Part shown: piece by piece, positions 1 through 11,591 of the stretch
Layout: every line of letters starts with the position of its first letter
Position numbering within the stretch: the first letter of the stretch is position 1
Assembly (NCBI GenBank): GCA_030549495.1
Contig: JAUIRK010000894.1
Span: 1,178,001-1,242,000, forward strand
Source: Nectonema munidae
Lineage: Eukaryota > Nematomorpha > Nectonematoida > Nectonematidae
Length of the DNA: 64,000 nucleotides
Reading direction: 5' to 3'
Notes under the pieces: generated by a model
What the model was told of the DNA's origin: nothing
The model's database searches: none
The model's input: only the letters and a program-made list of their open reading frames with translations
Program-made: the position numbers and the translations under genes

Positions 1-13
1 ATCAATCCAAGGC

Positions 14-492
14 TTACAATTTTTTCTTCACTGAAGACTTTGTGCCATTGTTGATTTTGATGCCTTTTGCAAAAGTTAGTATGTTATCCAGATAGTTAAA
101 TTTAAATGGATCATTTAGCTCAGAAAATCTATCATTTTCGAAGTTTTTTTAGATCTTTTGAACAATACACGTTTCAGTTCCCTTTTAACTAAAAGAAATC
201 CCAAATAAAAAGAGACCCACATACTTCAAAAGCTCTCAAATTACATACTAACAAGAGTACCATGATATATCAAATAAATGTATTTTACCTGTAACACATT
301 CCATATAATAGGATGCACCCTTATCTTGCAAAAGTTTAGATTTAATAATTCTCCAACAGAGTGAATTCGAAGATTACAAAAAATAATTGTGCAATAAGAT
401 GAATTGTTTTTTACAGCAGTGGACGAGAATAAAAGAATGTTTTGTTTTAATAATGAGAGATTTTTCGCGTCATTAGTGGGCAACCATTGCAT
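14..492 (-). CDS. Unknown host gene, 3' part (two exon-like blocks)
   Basis: Two coding-like blocks lie on the minus strand. The first opens with ATG at 490-492 and reads 68 codons to 289, ending at a good donor (TTACAG|GTAAAA). The second, 148 down to a TAA at 14-16, reads about 44 codons including LDNILTFAKGIKINNG. An acceptor (TTTCTTTTAG) lies between them near 195, but joining it to the second block meets an in-frame stop, so the splicing is unresolved. I do not recognise the protein. It could be two genes or a decayed one. The block ends 145 bp downstream of the end of POP1, in the same direction. Confidence 0.35.
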
Positions 493-637
493 TATGAATA
501 TGCATAAATATGTATGGAATGTAAGATATCACAGAATATGAAAAAGCTATATAAGCTGGTTTTCAAAGATTCAGAAAGAAAAGTGCTCAAGCAAAATACA
601 AGAGAGTTTATTAGAAAGAAAGGAAAAAGCATAGTTT

Positions 638-2878
638 TCAAAGGAAAGAAGATGGCGACAAGACATCACTCACGAAGGCAGGAAAGTAAGAGAAGGAGGT
701 TTGATTTTTGAACAAAATCAACACTTTTTTATCTTTAATGGCAAGCTTTCTTTGGGTGCGAAGTAGATTGATGAAGGTTACAAGTGGGATGCACGCATAC
801 GCTATGCCCTTGCCTTGAAAAATAGAGTAGCCGCCACGAATCACGTATCCGATGATGGGGCGAACATTATACGTGAGCAAGTCGTTATGCCTGATCAAGG
901 ATAGCCTCTTTGAGTGCTTCTTCTCCACCAAATCAAAAGAGATGTGTCCTTCACCGCCGAATATCGCGGTTATATCCACGTTGTAGGGAGCATGCAAGGA
1001 GGCAACATCTTGAGGTACTCCCCTTTTCAAAGCTTCAATTTTGATCGTGATGAAGGCAGAATGAGTGACGCCAAAAGCATCAATCCTTTGAAGCAGGGAG
1101 TTAGAAGCAGAATTTTGTAAGTCATTACTGGCAAAGGCTAATAGAAGGGCTGCGAGAATATTGGTGATGTTGGAATTACGAATCACGTGGAAATTGGACA
1201 GAGTTTTTGAGTATGTGTTCAAGACGAGTTGCCAGTCAACGTAGAAAGAAGCGTTAAAAGGAAAGTTTCCTAGCACCAGAAGATTTGGCGTATGGCATGG
1301 AGGTGTTTTACGCTTACGAATCTCTTTAATCGATTCTCCTTGAATCGCTGCTTTGTACGCGAGGGAATCAATCATATGATTTGGGAAGGTTAATAAGCCA
1401 CATTCAAAATGAATCTTTTCTGCATTTTCTAAGCCGATTGGAAACGAGCCATTGTATATAAGGGATATCCAGAAAGGCATAAGCCAGTTTTTTGGAAGAA
1501 AAACATCAAAAATGCGGATATGATTGTGGTTTTCTTCAATCTGTGCGCGTAAAGATGCTTTTTCAATGAGAATCATTGGAATGAAGGCCTCATTTTTGCC
1601 TAAAAGTTCGCTATCATCATCATCGATGTCCTTCTTATTCTCTTTAAGGGTATTAAGGTTGGCACTGGGTAAAAAATTTTCGTTGGAAACACTGGACCTA
1701 ACATCACCACAAAAGAGGGGAGGAAAGGAAGTGTCGATGAATTTATTGAAATCAGTGCTTTGTCCTGGTTTTAGCAGTGAAGCACTCAAATCATCCAATT
1801 TGCCAGAGGCTTTCTTGGTTCTTGGCTTGAAAAGTCTTGGATCTTTAACAACCAAACTAAGCGGTACATTGTACATGTGTTTAGAATGCAATTCATTCAG
1901 CAATTGATGTTTGAATTTGTCCTTAAATCCTTTCAAGAGATATGCGTTTTTTTGTAGGCATAGAGCAATCCGTTCAGAGTGTGGTAGTTGGAAAGAGCCA
2001 GAAAACTGGCCAAGAACATTTGTGCCATAAAATCTAATGCAATTCAATTGAGAACTGATATCCTTTACCTCTGGAAGAAAAGCTTCGTCAACTCTTTCTC
2101 TCATTTCAAGCAAAGTCATAATCAAGTCGTGGATAGGGCCAAAAATTGATGGGTGCATAGAAATCCACGCAACAGCATGATCGTTACCTTCATCCATGTA
2201 AGAGAGGATATCTACGCTACCAATGAAAGCCAATGAAGAGGGCAGATTGCTTTGGTACAAGAAGACTCGTTGAGAAAGTCCGTGTAAAACCCTAAAAGTG
2301 CCACCATCTTCAGAGAATGCAGAGTCCTTGAGGAGACTTTGAAATGAGTGGGGCTCCATTTTCACTTCGAGCACACGAGAAAATGAGATGTCTTGGATGA
2401 GACAGCCATTTTTAATGCTTGCGCAGATACGTCTCAAGCACTTTTGGGTGCTCACTTCAGCAACAGCCTTGCCAAAGTACTCGCGCATGTGAAAGCGTTT
2501 AGCATGCCACACATGACTCTCAAGCCAGAGCGTATCGCTGCCTTTTTTCAATCTCTGCTTCTTCTTCACTCGTTTTGCAAATTTCTTTTTCGTTTGTTGC
2601 CAGGTTCTGCGGCCTCTAGCCCTATTTACAGAAGAGTAGTATGCCTTGACGCTTTTCAGGTCTCTCAAGCACTTCGGAATTCTCCGAATATCCCAACTCG
2701 CAGCCCTTCGCATCATTGAACGAGAGAGGATCTGAAAAAGATTTTTTGATCCGCCCCGTTTCGTCTTATTCTCTGCGAGGTAAGTTTTCAAAGAATCAAA
2801 TTCATTAATCCGACTCAGCAAAAACTTAGCCAAAGAAACGTTTTCATAGTTTTCAGGGTCCACTTCTTTCGCTTGCAT
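638..2878 (-). CDS. POP1: Ribonuclease P/MRP protein subunit POP1
   Basis: This is the large protein subunit of nuclear RNase P (5' maturation of pre-tRNA) and RNase MRP (pre-rRNA processing). The single open frame codes 746 residues. The N-terminal POP1 domain spans about residues 50-135 and holds the family's basic stretch RRAASWDIRRIPKCLR followed by LESHVWHAKRFHM (119-131). The central POPLD domain begins near residue 432, with FLPKNWLMPFW (460-470). The C-terminal part has GYVIRGGYS (677-685) and then GKG, matching the family's GY(V/I)-RGG-S block. Length is within the family's range, though shorter than the human protein, and no intron is needed. An acidic low-complexity patch (KDIDDDDSELL) sits just before POPLD. 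No break is visible, so it looks functional. Confidence 0.95.
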   Translation of the reverse strand: MQAKEVDPENYENVSLAKFLLSRINEFDSLKTYLAENKTKRGGSKNLFQILSRSMMRRAASWDIRRIPKCLRDLKSVKAYYSSVNRARGRRTWQQTKKKFAKRVKKKQRLKKGSDTLWLESHVWHAKRFHMREYFGKAVAEVSTQKCLRRICASIKNGCLIQDISFSRVLEVKMEPHSFQSLLKDSAFSEDGGTFRVLHGLSQRVFLYQSNLPSSLAFIGSVDILSYMDEGNDHAVAWISMHPSIFGPIHDLIMTLLEMRERVDEAFLPEVKDISSQLNCIRFYGTNVLGQFSGSFQLPHSERIALCLQKNAYLLKGFKDKFKHQLLNELHSKHMYNVPLSLVVKDPRLFKPRTKKASGKLDDLSASLLKPGQSTDFNKFIDTSFPPLFCGDVRSSVSNENFLPSANLNTLKENKKDIDDDDSELLGKNEAFIPMILIEKASLRAQIEENHNHIRIFDVFLPKNWLMPFWISLIYNGSFPIGLENAEKIHFECGLLTFPNHMIDSLAYKAAIQGESIKEIRKRKTPPCHTPNLLVLGNFPFNASFYVDWQLVLNTYSKTLSNFHVIRNSNITNILAALLLAFASNDLQNSASNSLLQRIDAFGVTHSAFITIKIEALKRGVPQDVASLHAPYNVDITAIFGGEGHISFDLVEKKHSKRLSLIRHNDLLTYNVRPIIGYVIRGGYSIFQGKGIAYACIPLVTFINLLRTQRKLAIKDKKVLILFKNQTSFSYFPAFVSDVLSPSSFL

Positions 2879-3811
2879 ATTTAGCTATACTTTAAATAAA
2901 ATGGGAGAAGAGAAAATATTAGAAAAGTAAAAATTGGTACAGATATCTATTAAATCAATTCATAAGACCTTTAGAAATCACATTTTAAATTAGCATATAT
3001 AAAAATCTCCAACCTGTATACTACAATGATTCATCTACAACCTGTATACTACGATGGTTTCAAGTCAAGTGGGATTTTGGCGAAAAAATGTTCAACACTT
3101 ATCAATTTTTAAGAGAATAAAAATGGAGGGCCTAGTGAAAATGCAGGGGCACTGCACCACAGTTACCGTCCTGGCTACGCCACTGACTGTTGTCATAACT
3201 TTGGATGCCTTGAAGCAGTTGCATTTGAATATTTTTTAGCATAGAATATCAAATAGTGAAATATCTGAAGAGATATATATTCGAAAATATTTTTTTTATA
3301 ATTTTTTAACGGATGCGTTATGAATAAATTTGCATACATATAATAAATATATTACAGAAAAATAAAAAGATTAATAGAAAATTATTGCATTCTTTTTTTG
3401 TCTTTTTTATTTAGAAAAAAGTACCAAAAACTTAAAATAATAAACTGTTTTGTCTTCTCTTATTTTTGTCTAGAGTTAGACAGACAATAAATTCATAATT
3501 TAAATCAATGTTAATTTATCGGGTAATAAAGTTAATTGTGCTATTTCAATTTTCCGTCAGTCTCAAAATTTTTTCAGGAACGGGTGGTAACGAAAAAATG
3601 CGGCCTAACTGTATAACATATATCCCGCCTTGTACATGTCGACTCCAAATAAAAGACGATGTCCCAAAACTACTACAAATACAGTCAAGCCGAGAAAATC
3701 TGTCCTTCGAATATTATCGTCTACCTCAACATCCATCATATTTTTTGAGAAGACATTTCCTTATGGCAGTCTATAAGATGCGTCAAAAATTTTCAGGAAG
3801 CGAATGTGATG
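2879..3811. other. Intergenic, AT-rich, no clear gene
   Basis: This is the 5' flank of POP1. A 23-bp phrase around CAACCTGTATACTAC occurs twice in a row at about 3008-3056. An open frame at 3508-3888 on the plus strand overlaps the repeats that follow, and its product is not recognised. I treat it as repeat sequence. Confidence 0.4.
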
Positions 3812-4262
3812 GAAAAACGCGGCTTCACTATCAAGTGAAAAAGAGTGGTGTTATTGAAGTAAAAGTAGCTTCGCTATCAAAAACGTAAAAACGCTGCTTC
3901 ACTATCAAGTGAAAAATACAGTAGACCCTCTTTAACTCGGATATCGGATAAGTCGGACCGTGAACGAGAATACAAATGTTTGCCGCCGCCATAGGCTTAC
4001 AAGGAGTCATTTTATTTGACTTTTTTAATTTCGCTTTGGCTTACAAGTAGCCATTTTATTTTTTTACAACATAGGTAGTTCGCGGTCATTCTAAATTTTG
4101 ACGTTATTCCAAAGCTTATTGTAGCTATAAATTCGTCCAATTTAAAATATTTTTTAGTAGACCCTCTGTTATGTCGGACACCCTTTCTCCCCCCCCCCCC
4201 TTCCATGTAGTCCGACTTAACGAGGGTCTACTGTAGTGTTATTGAAGTAAAAGTAGCTCGAA
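3812..4262 (+). repeat. Tandem duplication split by a MITE
   Basis: A phrase containing GCTTCACTATCAAGTGAAAA followed by GTGTTATTGAAGTAAAAGTA occurs uninterrupted at about 3821-3870. It recurs at 3896-4256, where the second copy is split by the pogo-type MITE at 3919-4233. The first copy therefore shows what the site looked like before insertion. Confidence 0.7.
3919..4233. mobile_element. Pogo/Tigger-type MITE
   Basis: A 315-bp element with inverted ends CAGTAGACCCTCTTTAACTC and GAGGGTCTACTG, flanked on both sides by a TA dinucleotide (3917-3918 and 4234-4235), as expected for Tc1/mariner-pogo insertions. It has an internal C-tract and no coding capacity. An internal copy of the right-end motif (GTAGACCCTCTGTTATGTCG) occurs near 4156. 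Confidence 0.8.
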
Positions 4263-4303
4263 CACGTTCTCATTGATTGTAGCTGAAATTCAATTCAAGA
4301 TAA

Positions 4304-4422
4304 CCCTTTGAGGACCAGAATTTTGAAGACTAATCATCTTTATTTTTCAATGCAATTTTATATATCGAAAGCAGACTATTTCAATTTTTTGGAATAGCAG
4401 TATGCCACCGGTCCTCAAAGGG
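4304..4422. mobile_element. piggyBac-type MITE (TTAA flanks)
   Basis: A 119-bp element with perfect 13-bp ends, CCCTTTGAGGACC and its inverse GGTCCTCAAAGGG. The right flank is an exact TTAA (4423-4426) and the left is ATAA (4300-4303), one base off. CCC termini and TTAA targets are the piggyBac signature. It contains an AGCAGAC motif shared with several other MITEs in this window. Confidence 0.75.
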
Positions 4423-4512
4423 TTAAAGAGTATTTTAGCACTTAAACACCGTCAGCAAAGCAAATTACGCGACACCTTGCTGTATCAGGCGGAAAATGGT
4501 GATTTACGATAA

Positions 4513-4671
4513 AGGTAAAGGTAAGGTAAAGGTACCCCGGGGTGTTTTCATCGAGAAGGCACAATTGCGCCGCTTGTATCGAACTATGAGAAAAGCAGGC
4601 TTGATGCGGAATCGAACCCAAGACCTTGAGTTATCGAATCCAGCATCTAATCAAACCTACTCACGCCCCTA
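4513..4671 (-). mobile_element. tRNA-derived SINE, copy 1
   Basis: Read on the minus strand, the head from 4671 has a box-A-like TGAGTAGG and a box-B-like GGGTTCGATTC, as in a tRNA promoter. It is followed by a body shared with copies at 7116-7275 and 27155-27302. The body ends in a short repeated AAAGGTAA tract at 4513-4532. Confidence 0.75.
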
Positions 4672-5363
4672 GTATAGTTTTTTTACGATAATGTAAAAAA
4701 AGATATAAGAAAGAAGAAATATAATGGAAGATTAGAGCGTTGTTGTTTAATAGATATAAAAGTCAAAAATGGAGAAGAATAGGAACGGAAAAAGACTTAA
4801 ATGTTTGCTAACCAAAGGAGTTGTTTACCAATTTCCATAATTACTGTCTTATGAATGCAGTTATATCACTACTTTTTAACTCAACGGTTTCCAAAATTTT
4901 AATAATCTAGACACAATAAATATCCAACAAAGACTCCAAATACTACAAAAAATCTAACTCCAACTCCAAACAGATGAAAAAATCCAAGAAGAATCCAAAT
5001 ATTTGGAAAGACCTTTTTTAAAAGTTTCAGTTCAACAACTATTCGAAAACCGTCTTTAGTGCTTCTAATTAAAACGTCTGCAAAAAATGCTTAAAAGACT
5101 TAAAATTGTTTTAGTCTTTGAGAAACTATTTCCTCCAATCAATATGATATGGAATGGAGGATAAGGCAAAGTTGCTTGGCATCGTTAAGCTAGGCGTGAT
5201 AGAAATTATACACGACTTTATTAAAATTTAGATAACATTCTGTGTCACTTGCACTTTAAATTTACCTTTAACACTCACCAAAGGCACCAAAATGTCTTTG
5301 ACTTTCATTTAATACATTAACATATCATTTCTTTGGTAAAACTCTAGATAATGCTTTGGTTAA
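4672..5363. other. Intergenic, nothing recognised
   Basis: AT-rich sequence with no open frame of note. Short phrases may belong to the upstream part of the LINE remnant that follows. Confidence 0.4.
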
Positions 5364-5720
5364 ACTATTAATCATATACAGAGTTATTACCATATATCTA
5401 TAAAGCTTGCAATTCTTACACTAAAATACGTTAGTCACTGGCTACCTGATACTTTTGATAAATTAATCTCGTATAATTACGAAAAACAAAGATGCTCACC
5501 TAGATTCACAGAAAACATGATAGTCCCATCGTACAAACGTTCTAATTCTAAGCAAGCTATTGAGTATAAAATGAAACAATTTTATAATTCAAATATAAAT
5601 TTTTTTCGCATTAACTTGTATTCTATCAAGGGCTTTAAAAAACTTGTGCATGACACACTTTTATCTGATTATAACAAAGTCTGTTCGACTATTAATTGTT
5701 ACTCATGTAATAAATATTGA
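5364..5720 (+). pseudogene. LINE reverse transcriptase C-terminal remnant
   Basis: One frame stays open from 5364 to the stop at 5718-5720. It reads like the extreme C-terminus of a non-LTR retrotransposon polyprotein: HWLPDTFDKLIS, then PRFTENMIVPSYKRSNSKQA, then a segment spaced like the usual 'W-N-P... FK..L' tail. No reverse transcriptase core lies upstream, so this is a 5'-truncated copy. The assignment rests on pattern only. Confidence 0.5.
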
Positions 5721-7100
5721 GTTAAATGTTGTAACCTATAAATATCTGCCATACAAGCGGTCATTTCTGACTATTTGTGCCGTTCTTATCTTAATGTTAA
5801 ATGTTACCTACATCTGTTTCAATATATACATTGTTTTGTTGTAATCTGTTCATAGTCTTAATAAATATCTTAGTCTTATAAGGATTTGTTTTAAAACCCT
5901 ATCATTAAATTTATATGCTTGAAATTTGAGTTCTAGTATAGTAAAATCCGCCCCCCCCCCTCTAATGCGAATTTCTAGATCCGCCCCTGCTAGTGTTTTA
6001 ACGCTTCCCATATTTCTTACTAGTGATTTAAACAAAAAGAATAGTGGTAAATAATGTGTAGTCCAAGATGAAAAGTAGATAGAAAGTGAAGAGTCTCCTC
6101 TACAATTCCTATGCACAAGCTTATTTATAATGGTAAATTAGGGCTTATAAAATAAATTTGGGAAAAATGGAGAAAATTACTTGACTATGATGTTGTGACT
6201 CTCTGAAATGTGTGTAAATAGAGTAAAGAGTTCGGGATTTTTGATTTAGACAAGTAGTCAGTCATGCAATTTTTTGAGAGTTAGAGCGAGAAAGAATCTG
6301 TCAGAGGATACAGTTGTTCAGTTTCAGAATAAATGCAAGAATGAATAACATCGAATTGTGAACGCGTGGAAATGTTAAACCACAGGGCAAATGAGAATAC
6401 ACCCATTCAAAAATGATTACAAAGTCTCTTTTTTATATGAGAATGATTTAAATTTCTAAGAAAAATGGCAACGTTTTTCACAGACAGAAAAAAAAATAGT
6501 GTTTATGGAGAAAAAAGTGAAGCAAGCTCTTTGTGAATATGACGTCTAACAAGCAGGCAAAAAAGAGAAAAATGGTCTGAAAGGAAATTTTTCACGAGTG
6601 TTGTTGGACACCAGCAAGAGAGAGCAGAGCTAACTAATTCAGAGAAATATTGCATCACACGAAAAGAGAATAGTAGACGATAGTGTGTAAGAGATAACGG
6701 AATTTTTCGAAGAAAGTACTATGTTGTTTTGCACAGGGGGATTCTTGATACCAATTTATACTCTTAAATTTTCCCAAACCTAAAAAAGGAGATCTTTCAA
6801 TCAAGGACGATTTTCCACAATTTTATATAACATATAGATAGACAGAGCAGATGTATCGTTTTGAACAGTACAGTACCGCTTTATATCATAACTTCAATTA
6901 TAACAAAACAATAAAATTTAGAGTTGTTTTCCCATTATATAAAATTATAAAATGAAATAGGAAAAGCACAAGTTTATTCTTATTGCGTAAAATTGCTTAA
7001 AATCAAAAAAATAGGATTAAAAGTATATTTAAAATATAAAAATTCAGTGAAAAATCTTATTAGAATATTTTTTATACGTACTATGCACAAAATTCATTTT
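5721..7100. other. Intergenic with a MITE end
   Basis: Around 5950-5992 a C-tract next to a sequence reading CAGGGGCGGATCTAGA on the minus strand looks like the end of an hAT-type MITE. A 50-codon minus-strand frame near 6540-6700 has coding-like composition but no recognisable domain. Nothing else is supported. Confidence 0.35.
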
Positions 7101-7115
7101 ATTACAATATTACAT

Positions 7116-7275
7116 GTAAAGGTACCTTGGGGTGTTTTCATCGAGAAGGCACAAATGTGCCGCTTGTAACGAACTATGAGGAAAGTAGGCTCGATGCGGG
7201 ATCGAACCCAAGACCTTGAATTATCGAATAACGGTATTTAAACAGCCTTACTCGCGCCACCTTTCATACTTGTAT
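7116..7275 (-). mobile_element. tRNA-derived SINE, copy 2, with target duplication
   Basis: The same family as copy 1. Box B reads GGTTCGATCCC on the minus strand (7198-7208). The copy is flanked by a perfect 15-bp direct repeat, ATTACAATATTACAT, at 7101-7115 and 7276-7290. This is a LINE-type target-site duplication and fixes both ends, so the copy is full length and fairly young. Confidence 0.85.
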
Positions 7276-7290
7276 ATTACAATATTACAT

Positions 7291-8332
7291 ATACTAATTA
7301 TAAGTCTGTTTTGAATTTACATAAACTTCCTTAAAAATGTTGATTTTTTGTTGGCAATTATTAAAATGTGATGTTTTTATTACAAAAAAAATATGGCCAA
7401 CCTATATTATTATTAGAAGAAGGGGGGTATACAGCTGATTTTGAGATTTAAGTATTCGATTTAAGCTTAATTTTAGATTTAAGCTGATTTTGAGATTTAA
7501 GCTTTAGATTTGTCTCCTCACTTATAATACATAAAATATTTAATGTTTAATTATTAGAGTAAAATAAAATTTTGCATATATTTTATAGCTAACTTTTATG
7601 TTAGGGTCGTATATAAAGCAAAGTCTTTTAGGTCCAAAAAAGTGGGCTTTTCTAGTGTTTAATGCGTGACATAAAAATACCATTACACGATTGGTCTGTC
7701 GTATTAGCACATTATACACGCAGGCGTGAGAGCATTTGGTTTGATGAAGAAAGTGTTTGTGCCGGAGTGTGAATTTCAGAATATGCAGGGAGAAAAGGGA
7801 AAATTGGTCAACATTGTATCGAATAGGGGGTTGTCGAATAATCGAGTATCGGAAAAATGAGGTCTGATTACCAATGAATTTTTTCAAGGTAATACAAGTT
7901 TTTTCATACGGTTTTTAGAAAATAGACATTTTTGACCTTCAAACACCAAATACAGAATCGCCTGAACGAAAAATTCTGTTCTCGAAACATTTACAAAAGA
8001 GATCGTTTTTTGAGTCGTGGTATAAAACCTTAACTTGATTAGGGCATGGCATATTTCTGGCTCTTTGTGCGAATACAGTTGTCTCAGTACTAGAGCATCT
8101 AAATTCTAAATAGTCATTTGTGACCATCGCTGTCAATAACTGGTGAAAAGCAATAATGAGGGATAAGGGCTTTATCACAAGGGATGAGTAGTGATCACTG
8201 CCTCTCCATGTACTAAGGAAAAAGTTTCAAACAAAAAAATCTCGCGTAACCTATACTATTCATTCAATATTAGATAGTGTTTACTTATCAGTCTATTTTC
8301 GTCAAAAACCGTAGCTGTTTGAAAATTTACAG
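7291..8332. other. Intergenic, pogo-like end, unassigned frames
   Basis: At about 7800-7860 the sequence GTCGAATAATCGAGTATCGG resembles the ends of pogo/Tigger elements. Minus-strand open frames of 115 codons (7540-7887) and 79 codons (7939-8178) are not recognised and may be chance. Confidence 0.3.
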
Positions 8333-8481
8333 AATTTGAATTCTCCTATTCCTGTCATAATGAAACTGCTGATTCATCCAACTCTGGTAAATTTGATGAA
8401 TTTATCAAGCTCATGATAGATGATATAAATCCCAATTTCAGTGAAATGCATGATGAGTTTCTGGAAAAGTATAAATCTTGA
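8333..8481 (+). pseudogene. Coding-like exon or remnant, unidentified
   Basis: After a good acceptor (GAAAATTTACAG) one frame reads about 48 codons, including GKFDEFIKLMIDDINPNF and EMHDEFLEKYKS, to a TGA at 8479-8481. The same frame then runs about 48 more codons to 8628. The spacing F-D-x(2)-I ... F-(L/M)-x-K-Y is vaguely like the start of a BART (ARL2-binding) domain, but what follows does not match that family. It could be an exon, or a remnant with one stop. Confidence 0.3.
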
Positions 8482-8885
8482 AATCATCTGCCTTCACGAT
8501 CATGTGAAGAATTTGTTTTAGCTCAAAGCACTATTCAGGTGATTAGACGTGATAGAAGAATTATCAATTTGTTTGTGACTCCATCATACATGAATGATTT
8601 TGTTATCTTGATAGCTAGACACGGCAAGTGATGCGATTACAATTACAAACAGGGTAATTCAACTTGATAAAATCGCTGCAGTTATCCGCAGTTATGATGG
8701 CATTGGGAACTGAGCGTACAAGTGTAATGTCGGGTAATAATGATGGTGTGTTAATTGGACAAAATTCGTTTATAACAAATTTTGGAAATTATAAAAAATA
8801 AGTTCGCCCCCCCTTCCAATTATGAGGATGTACGCCTTTGTTAAATGTTGGTATGCACGATTGAACTAAACCTAACCTAACTTAA

Positions 8886-9016
8886 CCCATTAAGTCCCAA
8901 TGTTCACATTTGGGAACATAAGTAATTTCATCTTCGTCTGCTTTTTTCAATGACTTTGAATATAAATCGTCTGCGTTTTTTTTAATATCATCTGTTTTCT
9001 ATGGTAGTTAATGGGG
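8886..9016. mobile_element. piggyBac-type MITE
   Basis: Ends CCCATTAAGT and AGTTAATGGGG are inverted repeats. The left flank is TTAA (8882-8885) and the right is TAAA (9017-9020). The sub-terminal GTTCACATTTGGGAAC is close to the GTTCCCAAAATGGGAAC repeat at the ends of the third piggyBac (56.3-58.8 kb), so this may be a deletion derivative of that lineage. Confidence 0.6.
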
Positions 9017-11591
9017 TAAACTAATGCTAAGTATAACTCTAATTCTAACCCCGGCAATAGGTCTCGAAGATCTTAGACATTAAGGCCCATTTAGAAAATG
9101 GTTGAGCACGTGTCAAGTATTATGCAAATTGAGGAACAAATTTGAATGGTCAAAATCAGCGATAGAGTGACATTATGGAATCATAGTTCCTTTTTTAAAT
9201 ACGACAGACCCTACTAAGAAGGCACAGCCAGATTATGGTAGAAATTCAAAAGCATGAAACGCAAATATATAATGAAATGATGCTTAGGCAAAATCAATTT
9301 GAAGATCTCAATAGCAAAATCGATACCTTCATTTGAGAAAGTGGGAAGCAAGAGTTTAGAAATTAGACAAAAAGAATGAACAAAAGCAAAGACACAGATA
9401 GCAGCAGTACAAAGAAAAATGTCAAAATTCGGAGAAACGAGAAAACTGCTTTCATTAATGCAAACGCGCACACCGAAGCAATGAAAAGTGGTGTATGCAG
9501 GAGAAGGAAAAGAATTTAACACTTGAAATAATGAGTGATCGAAGGATAGCAAAATTTTGTACTATTTCGATTGTTGATTCAAAAATTTTACTTCGAGCTT
9601 TAAACAGTATGCAAGTTTATCAGAGAACAGTGCTACACTTTATAAGAGGCTATAAAAATAAATTTTAAATAAAAGATTTTTTGAAGATCAGACATCCACA
9701 GCATTCATTAATTTCATCAATTGTATATTTATGAAGAAATCAAGTCATCACTGTGCATTAATTTACATGTTTTTACCAGCTAAGAATCTGTTATTTTTTC
9801 GAATCTAAATAAGACTTTACAATTTTCATTAAATGTCTGACGACATTGTTTAAAACCAATTGTGTAACTAATTTATCTTGAGCAAGGTTAAGATAAATAA
9901 GCAATCTATGATGTGTTCTAGATTATTGAATATTTTGCATAAATTTCGTAAAAATACCGACTCCAACTCAGACTCTTGTGTTATTGCGACAATTGGTCGA
10001 ATGTGACAATTCGTTGAACATATTTTTTAATTTACGAGATATTATAATTCTACTCAACTAACTCTAACATTAATCCTAAAAACTAACACAAACTCTAACA
10101 TTAAGCCTAGTACAAATTCAATGAATTGTGAAATTCACCAAATTTTGACATTCAACATAATTGTGCTTGGTGTTTCTGAATTTTTGTCTTTTTTGTCTTC
10201 CAGGAAGAGTCATTCCCTGGAAAATAATGGAAAAATTATTAGTTACAAGTTCTATTTTTTAATCTTACTTCAAAAATTAGAGCAATTACGATTATAAAGT
10301 GTCTATAAATAAATGAATATCAATCTGAAAGATCTTAAAATATCCCTATGTCTATGCGACTAAAAGTTAACGTAGAAGTTCAAACGAAATTCTGACAGCT
10401 TATATGAGGAAATAGGCATTTGTGATTATGGCAAAAGATTAATTTCGATTAAAGATAATTTTTAGAAATATATATACTTCTTGATCGAAGGAATATTAAT
10501 TAAGATGTTTGTTTATAGATACTGATTTCTTATAGATGATGTAAGAATATAGAAAGAAGGTTGTAAAAGATGCAGAAAACCATTCTTTGATTAGTATAGC
10601 TTTAACGATTAAAAAACAAATATGTAGTATATCTATTCAAAAATAATTTTATTTTTTAAATAATTAAATTAAAGTTTGATAAATCGCCGAAAGCAAGTAT
10701 ATTCTAGGTAGCAAAACTTGACTAAAATTAGTGCGGAATTCTGGGAAAGAAAGACTAATTGTGGTGACGCGATGATTATACTACAGCTCAATCTTAGTAT
10801 ATCAAAATTGGTTAATTTGACATGCTCGATCATATCAAAAGGTTGCCTTGGTTTGGCTAATTTCCTATGCATAATATTGAGAAGGAGATATCGACATAAT
10901 TTTGAAGGCCCTATCGACTAAAGCGTTATTTGCATTAAAAAGCCTTTGGGTATATGGAAATTTTAAAGCACATGAAATATGAAGCAACTAAACTCATAGG
11001 TGGCAAACGTTTTATGGGATATGCGCCAAAGATAGTGCTTTCTGATGATGGCAGCGCCAAAATTTTTTATTCTTCATCCACCGATTAACCATCAGAATAA
11101 TCCAATCATTTGCATTAAAAAGCGTTTGAAACACGAACCATTTGTATTCTACTAAAGTCCACTTGAATAGTTAGAGGAAATTTTATTTCTAAAAATAATT
11201 TATTAGACTAACAGGTATCAAAGAGCTCAAAAAAATTAAATAATTTTTAACAAAGAAAGTCATCAATGCGCCATTTCGGATAATATGAAGGCATCATGCA
11301 GATCTGCGTGTATGCGCGCAAAAAATCAAACGTGTGCGTTTCAGGGAATCAGCGTTACTATGATTGTTAGCCGCCTTGCACAATTAAAGCGCTAAAGTAG
11401 AGGAGGACTGTAATTTTCCTTCTTCACTACAATTAGCGCATTCTCGGAGTTATGATTAATTGTTATTAAATAAATAGCCCTAAAGGGCGCCATTATCTTT
11501 CTTCATTATTAATACAGATTGCTTACTTACTACATGGAGATTAAAGCCTAAAAAAAGGTTAGAAGAGATTTTCTTTGATTAATTAGTTAAG
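9017..11591. other. Long intergenic stretch, weak coding-like traces
   Basis: Around 9235-9345 (+) a frame reads EIQKHETQIYNEMMLRQNQF and more, until a stop. At 9379-9522 (+) another short frame is rich in lysine and arginine. They could be remnants of one gene, but no domain is visible. The phrase TTTGCATTAAAAAGC occurs twice (about 10930 and 11110). The 11.26-11.48 kb stretch is less AT-rich and could hold the promoter of the gene that follows. Confidence 0.3.

Noticed and set aside
514-711. 65-codon Lys/Arg-rich plus-strand frame overlapping the end of POP1 antisense
   Set aside because: A-rich DNA opposite a T-rich gene tail easily gives basic open frames. No domain and no splice or promoter evidence.
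1524-1907. 127-codon plus-strand frame inside POP1
   Set aside because: A shadow of the POP1 coding frame on the other strand.
4600-4671. Possible tRNA gene (box A and box B)
   Set aside because: The same head is found in three dispersed copies with a common body, and one has a target duplication, so it is a SINE.
7540-7887. 115-codon minus-strand frame
   Set aside because: Overlaps pogo-like terminal sequence. No recognisable domain.
8868-8888. CCTAACCTAAC stretch resembling an arthropod-type telomere repeat
   Set aside because: Only two to three imperfect units, next to a MITE. Not telomeric.
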